64,000 nucleotides of DNA from positions 1 through 64,000 of the forward strand of contig CASIAP010000005.1 in the NCBI GenBank assembly GCA_949372645.1, given 5' to 3'. Source of the stretch: Candidatus Poseidoniaceae archaeon. GTDB taxonomy: Archaea > Thermoplasmatota > Poseidoniia > Poseidoniales > Poseidoniaceae. The notes beneath the pieces were generated by a model that saw only the letters and a program-made list of their open reading frames with translations, was not told the origin of the DNA and searched no databases. Shown piece after piece: positions 61,162-64,000 of this stretch (positions are counted from its first letter, which is position 1; each line of letters opens with the position of its first letter). The position numbers were made by a program, and so were the translations under genes.

Positions 61162-64000
61162 TCAAACATCATCCCAATCCAAGTCTACACCTGTGACGGG
61201 TTTTGACTCAGTTGGTGTATCTTCTACAATTATGCTCTCTGGTTGTTCAAGAAGTTCATCTTCTGCAAGTACTTCTTCTGCCACATCGACGACTCCACCT
61301 TCAAGATTAACCAGTGCTTTTTCACCCGATGGTTTAGAGGAGATGCCACCGAAAGAATCCCATGAATCAATCATGGCAAGTTCTGCCTTTTTCTGACGTC
61401 GTAGTGCAATCACGGCAATCAGCACGAGAATACCAACAAAACCACTACCACCAGCAACAAACATTGCCACTCTGCTATCAGCTTCAGATTCTTCGGCATA
61501 AAGAGTAACGCTGAGTATATCGATCATGGCATCATCACCCATTCCATCGGTTGCAATGACCTTGAGATTCGGACGTCCTGCAGCTCCAGGGTTCATTTCA
61601 ACCATACCTTCCCAGTAACCATCGCCGTCTTCATCAGTGAGATTAAATGCCCAAGATTGTGTATTGAATACGATCGTTGCTCGAACACTTTGTGTTGTTC
61701 CATCAGGATCACTCATCTGAACTCGAACGGTGAAAGTGTTCTTCTGTTGTGCAATAAGCGTATCAGGCATGAAGGTGAGATTAGAAAGTTTCGGAAGGCT
61801 TGATTGAACTGTCACATTGGTGTGAGCCTCATCAACGGCGCCTCGGCTGTCTTCAACAAACAAAGAAAGGTGGTGCTGGCCAGGTGGAAGTTGAATTGTA
61901 TCACTGCTCAAAGTTGAGATCACTTCGTAATTTCCAGTGATCAACCAACGGCGCCATTCTCGCGTTTGCATATCTCCATCTGCATCGGAGGATTGTTCCT
62001 CTAACACGACCAGTTCACCCGGTGCGATTGATACCAGGTTTTTAGGTTGAAGTAAAACAGCCACAGGGTCTGATTGACCAATGGTGAGCGTGATGAATGA
62101 AATTTGTTCTTTTCCAGTTTCATCAGTCAGCGTAATTTTGATGATATGTTCACCCGCAGGAAGTGCAGAGGAATACAGTTGTGAAGTCGTCACGTCACTC
62201 AGCAAGGGTTCATCCAACAAATCACTTCGAATGGTCATGGTGAAATTGTCACCATCATAATCTACAGATTGATGAGCATCCCATTGGATGAGTGAACTGG
62301 ATGAAAATGCTGCTCCATCAAGAGGAGTGAGGAGGTCTAATTGAGGTGCTGAAGGAAGAACTTCAATTGTCTGAGATACAGTAACTGGTTCGTGAATGCC
62401 ATCATCAAGACTCAAGGTAATGGTGTGCGTACCAGCACTCAGTCGTCCATCATAAATCAGCCAATCTTCTCCTTCAGGCGTCAATCGGCCGTCCAAATCA
62501 CTGCTCCAAACAATGACAAGATATTCTGAGCCGCTGAAGGGTTCTGCCTCAGCACAATGCCAATCGCCTACAGGAGGGAAGGTTGAGCATGCAGCATCGT
62601 AATCTCCTGAACCGTTTGCAGAGAACCAGATGAGTTCCGCAGAAGTATATGTTTGAGTTGAGATGGGTGTTTCAATCACTGCTTGAGGGAGTGAGTTTTC
62701 AACATCGACAAGCATCGAAGTCACACGCGTTGCATTGATGTGTTCGGGGCGATTGTCAACAACTCTCATCTCAATAGAATGTACCCCACGAGAGAGATGA
62801 CCTGTCCAAACCTTTCCTGCCTCGGTATCATTCCATGACAGTTGCCCGTCAAGGCTCGACCAGTATTCGATTTCGAGGGTGTCACCTTCTGGGTCGATGG
62901 TAGCAGTACCATCGAGTGTGACTTCATCTTCACTGGCATTTCCAAGACGAGTTAATGTGAACTCAGGTTCTGGAACTTCATTGTACAATTCTACTGGAAT
63001 AATATACTCAGATGGAGGGGTGTTAATACCATCATAGGCGTAGATTTCCAAGTTAAAAGTTGAAGGAACTGTTTCAGCCATTGAAAGGTTTATCCAAACC
63101 TCTGTAGGACAACCGCTTTGTTGGCCTACGCCATCATTTTGATACGAACGCTCAATCCAACAAATCAGCGTATCACCTTCTGGGTCAAAGGTTCCAGTCA
63201 GATTGAAGACAACATGTTGGGTTCGGGGAATGATAAGTTCGGACCATGACGTCATTGCAGGTGTGACATCGAAGACAATTGTAGGCGCTTGATTGACAAG
63301 TTCGATTGTTCGGCTTTCAGAAACACAGTGACCAGCGTCATCGCAGACTTCCAAAGTGATGACATGTATACCGTCGGATAATTGACATCCCATATTCAGA
63401 TAATTTGTATTGACTGTGAATGGAACCCCATTGGTCATATCTTGTTGAGTAATCCCCTGCCCGTTGCCCACCCCCTGTCCGGTACATGACGCCACAATAT
63501 CCCCATCGAGGTCACTGGTCCATGTGAACGTGAGTTCATCATCATCAAGGTCCCAAGAATCGGAGGCATTGAATTCTACAGGCCCTTGCGAAATGAACAC
63601 GCCGAGATCAACAGGTGTCGCCCACATCAAAAACGGTGCTTGGTTTTCAAGTGGGAGAACACAGTTGACAAGACGGTCTTGGTCAATGGTTACGGTTGTT
63701 GAGTTCGAAACGCTGTCATACCCACATGAAATGGCGACTGTCGTAAAACTTGATGGTCCGGTATTCGTCCATCGCTGCCCAATGAAGTTTGTCAGTGAAA
63801 GATAACCTAAATCATTGGTAGAATCTTGTAGAGTTGGCTCAAATTGAGAAAAGGAAACATCGACATTTGCTCCGGGAATACCATTGAGGTTGTTATTGAC
63901 GACCCAGATATTGATGTCATAAGCAACGTCAATTGTTGCGCCAGAAGCAATGGTTGGGTACGATTGATTCAAATCGACATTGACCGGTTGGTGTAGGTGT
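61162..64000 (-). CDS. Large exported PKD/Ig-like repeat protein with C-terminal TM and acidic cytoplasmic tail; 5'-truncated by window edge
   Basis: Repeated SxSWDxDxDxLxFTWxSDLDGxI and LxxGxHxIxLxVxD motifs. TM VAMFVAGGSGFVGILVLIAVIAL. The frame is open to base 64000; the listed start at 63972 is an internal TTG. Confidence 0.88.
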   Translation of the reverse strand, partial: HLHQPVNVDLNQSYPTIASGATIDVAYDINIWVVNNNLNGIPGANVDVSFSQFEPTLQDSTNDLGYLSLTNFIGQRWTNTGPSSFTTVAISCGYDSVSNSTTVTIDQDRLVNCVLPLENQAPFLMWATPVDLGVFISQGPVEFNASDSWDLDDDELTFTWTSDLDGDIVASCTGQGVGNGQGITQQDMTNGVPFTVNTNYLNMGCQLSDGIHVITLEVCDDAGHCVSESRTIELVNQAPTIVFDVTPAMTSWSELIIPRTQHVVFNLTGTFDPEGDTLICWIERSYQNDGVGQQSGCPTEVWINLSMAETVPSTFNLEIYAYDGINTPPSEYIIPVELYNEVPEPEFTLTRLGNASEDEVTLDGTATIDPEGDTLEIEYWSSLDGQLSWNDTEAGKVWTGHLSRGVHSIEMRVVDNRPEHINATRVTSMLVDVENSLPQAVIETPISTQTYTSAELIWFSANGSGDYDAACSTFPPVGDWHCAEAEPFSGSEYLVIVWSSDLDGRLTPEGEDWLIYDGRLSAGTHTITLSLDDGIHEPVTVSQTIEVLPSAPQLDLLTPLDGAAFSSSSLIQWDAHQSVDYDGDNFTMTIRSDLLDEPLLSDVTTSQLYSSALPAGEHIIKITLTDETGKEQISFITLTIGQSDPVAVLLQPKNLVSIAPGELVVLEEQSSDADGDMQTREWRRWLITGNYEVISTLSSDTIQLPPGQHHLSLFVEDSRGAVDEAHTNVTVQSSLPKLSNLTFMPDTLIAQQKNTFTVRVQMSDPDGTTQSVRATIVFNTQSWAFNLTDEDGDGYWEGMVEMNPGAAGRPNLKVIATDGMGDDAMIDILSVTLYAEESEADSRVAMFVAGGSGFVGILVLIAVIALRRQKKAELAMIDSWDSFGGISSKPSGEKALVNLEGGVVDVAEEVLAEDELLEQPESIIVEDTPTESKPVTGVDLDWDDV

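Overview
The window looks like a stretch of marine archaeal chromosome, most likely Marine Group II / Poseidoniales-like Euryarchaeota. That assignment is inferred from gene content, not from a search. It is dense and mostly single-copy, with no recognisable transposase, phage gene, rRNA or CRISPR array.

Housekeeping genes: aconitase, 2-oxoacid:acceptor oxidoreductase alpha/beta, cyclophilin, glutaredoxin, RqcH/NEMF (NFACT), DEAD-box helicase, RNase PH, MogA/MoaB, dihydroorotase, M32 carboxypeptidase, M29 aminopeptidase, thiamine pyrophosphokinase, two glycosyltransferases, tRNA-Gln(CTG) and tRNA-Phe(GAA).

About 28 kb encodes very large exported or membrane-anchored proteins with FG-GAP-like, thrombospondin type-3-like (DSDGDGYGDN), EF-hand or PKD/Ig-like repeats. 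These carry differing C-terminal membrane anchors and cytoplasmic tails.

Most notable observations:
(1) A Gar1-like H/ACA RNP N-terminal domain fused to four RanBP2-type zinc fingers and RGG/RPP-rich disorder, encoded partly by a recent-looking 204-bp tandem repeat.
(2) A second RGG-type low-complexity RNA protein (DEAD-box helicase).
(3) An exported protein with about nine EF-hands and a PGF-CTERM-like tail.
(4) A thiolase gene broken by three closely spaced frameshifts that keeps its catalytic motifs.
(5) A bacterial-type RNase PH next to tRNA-Phe.
(6) A NUDIX-metallo-beta-lactamase fusion.
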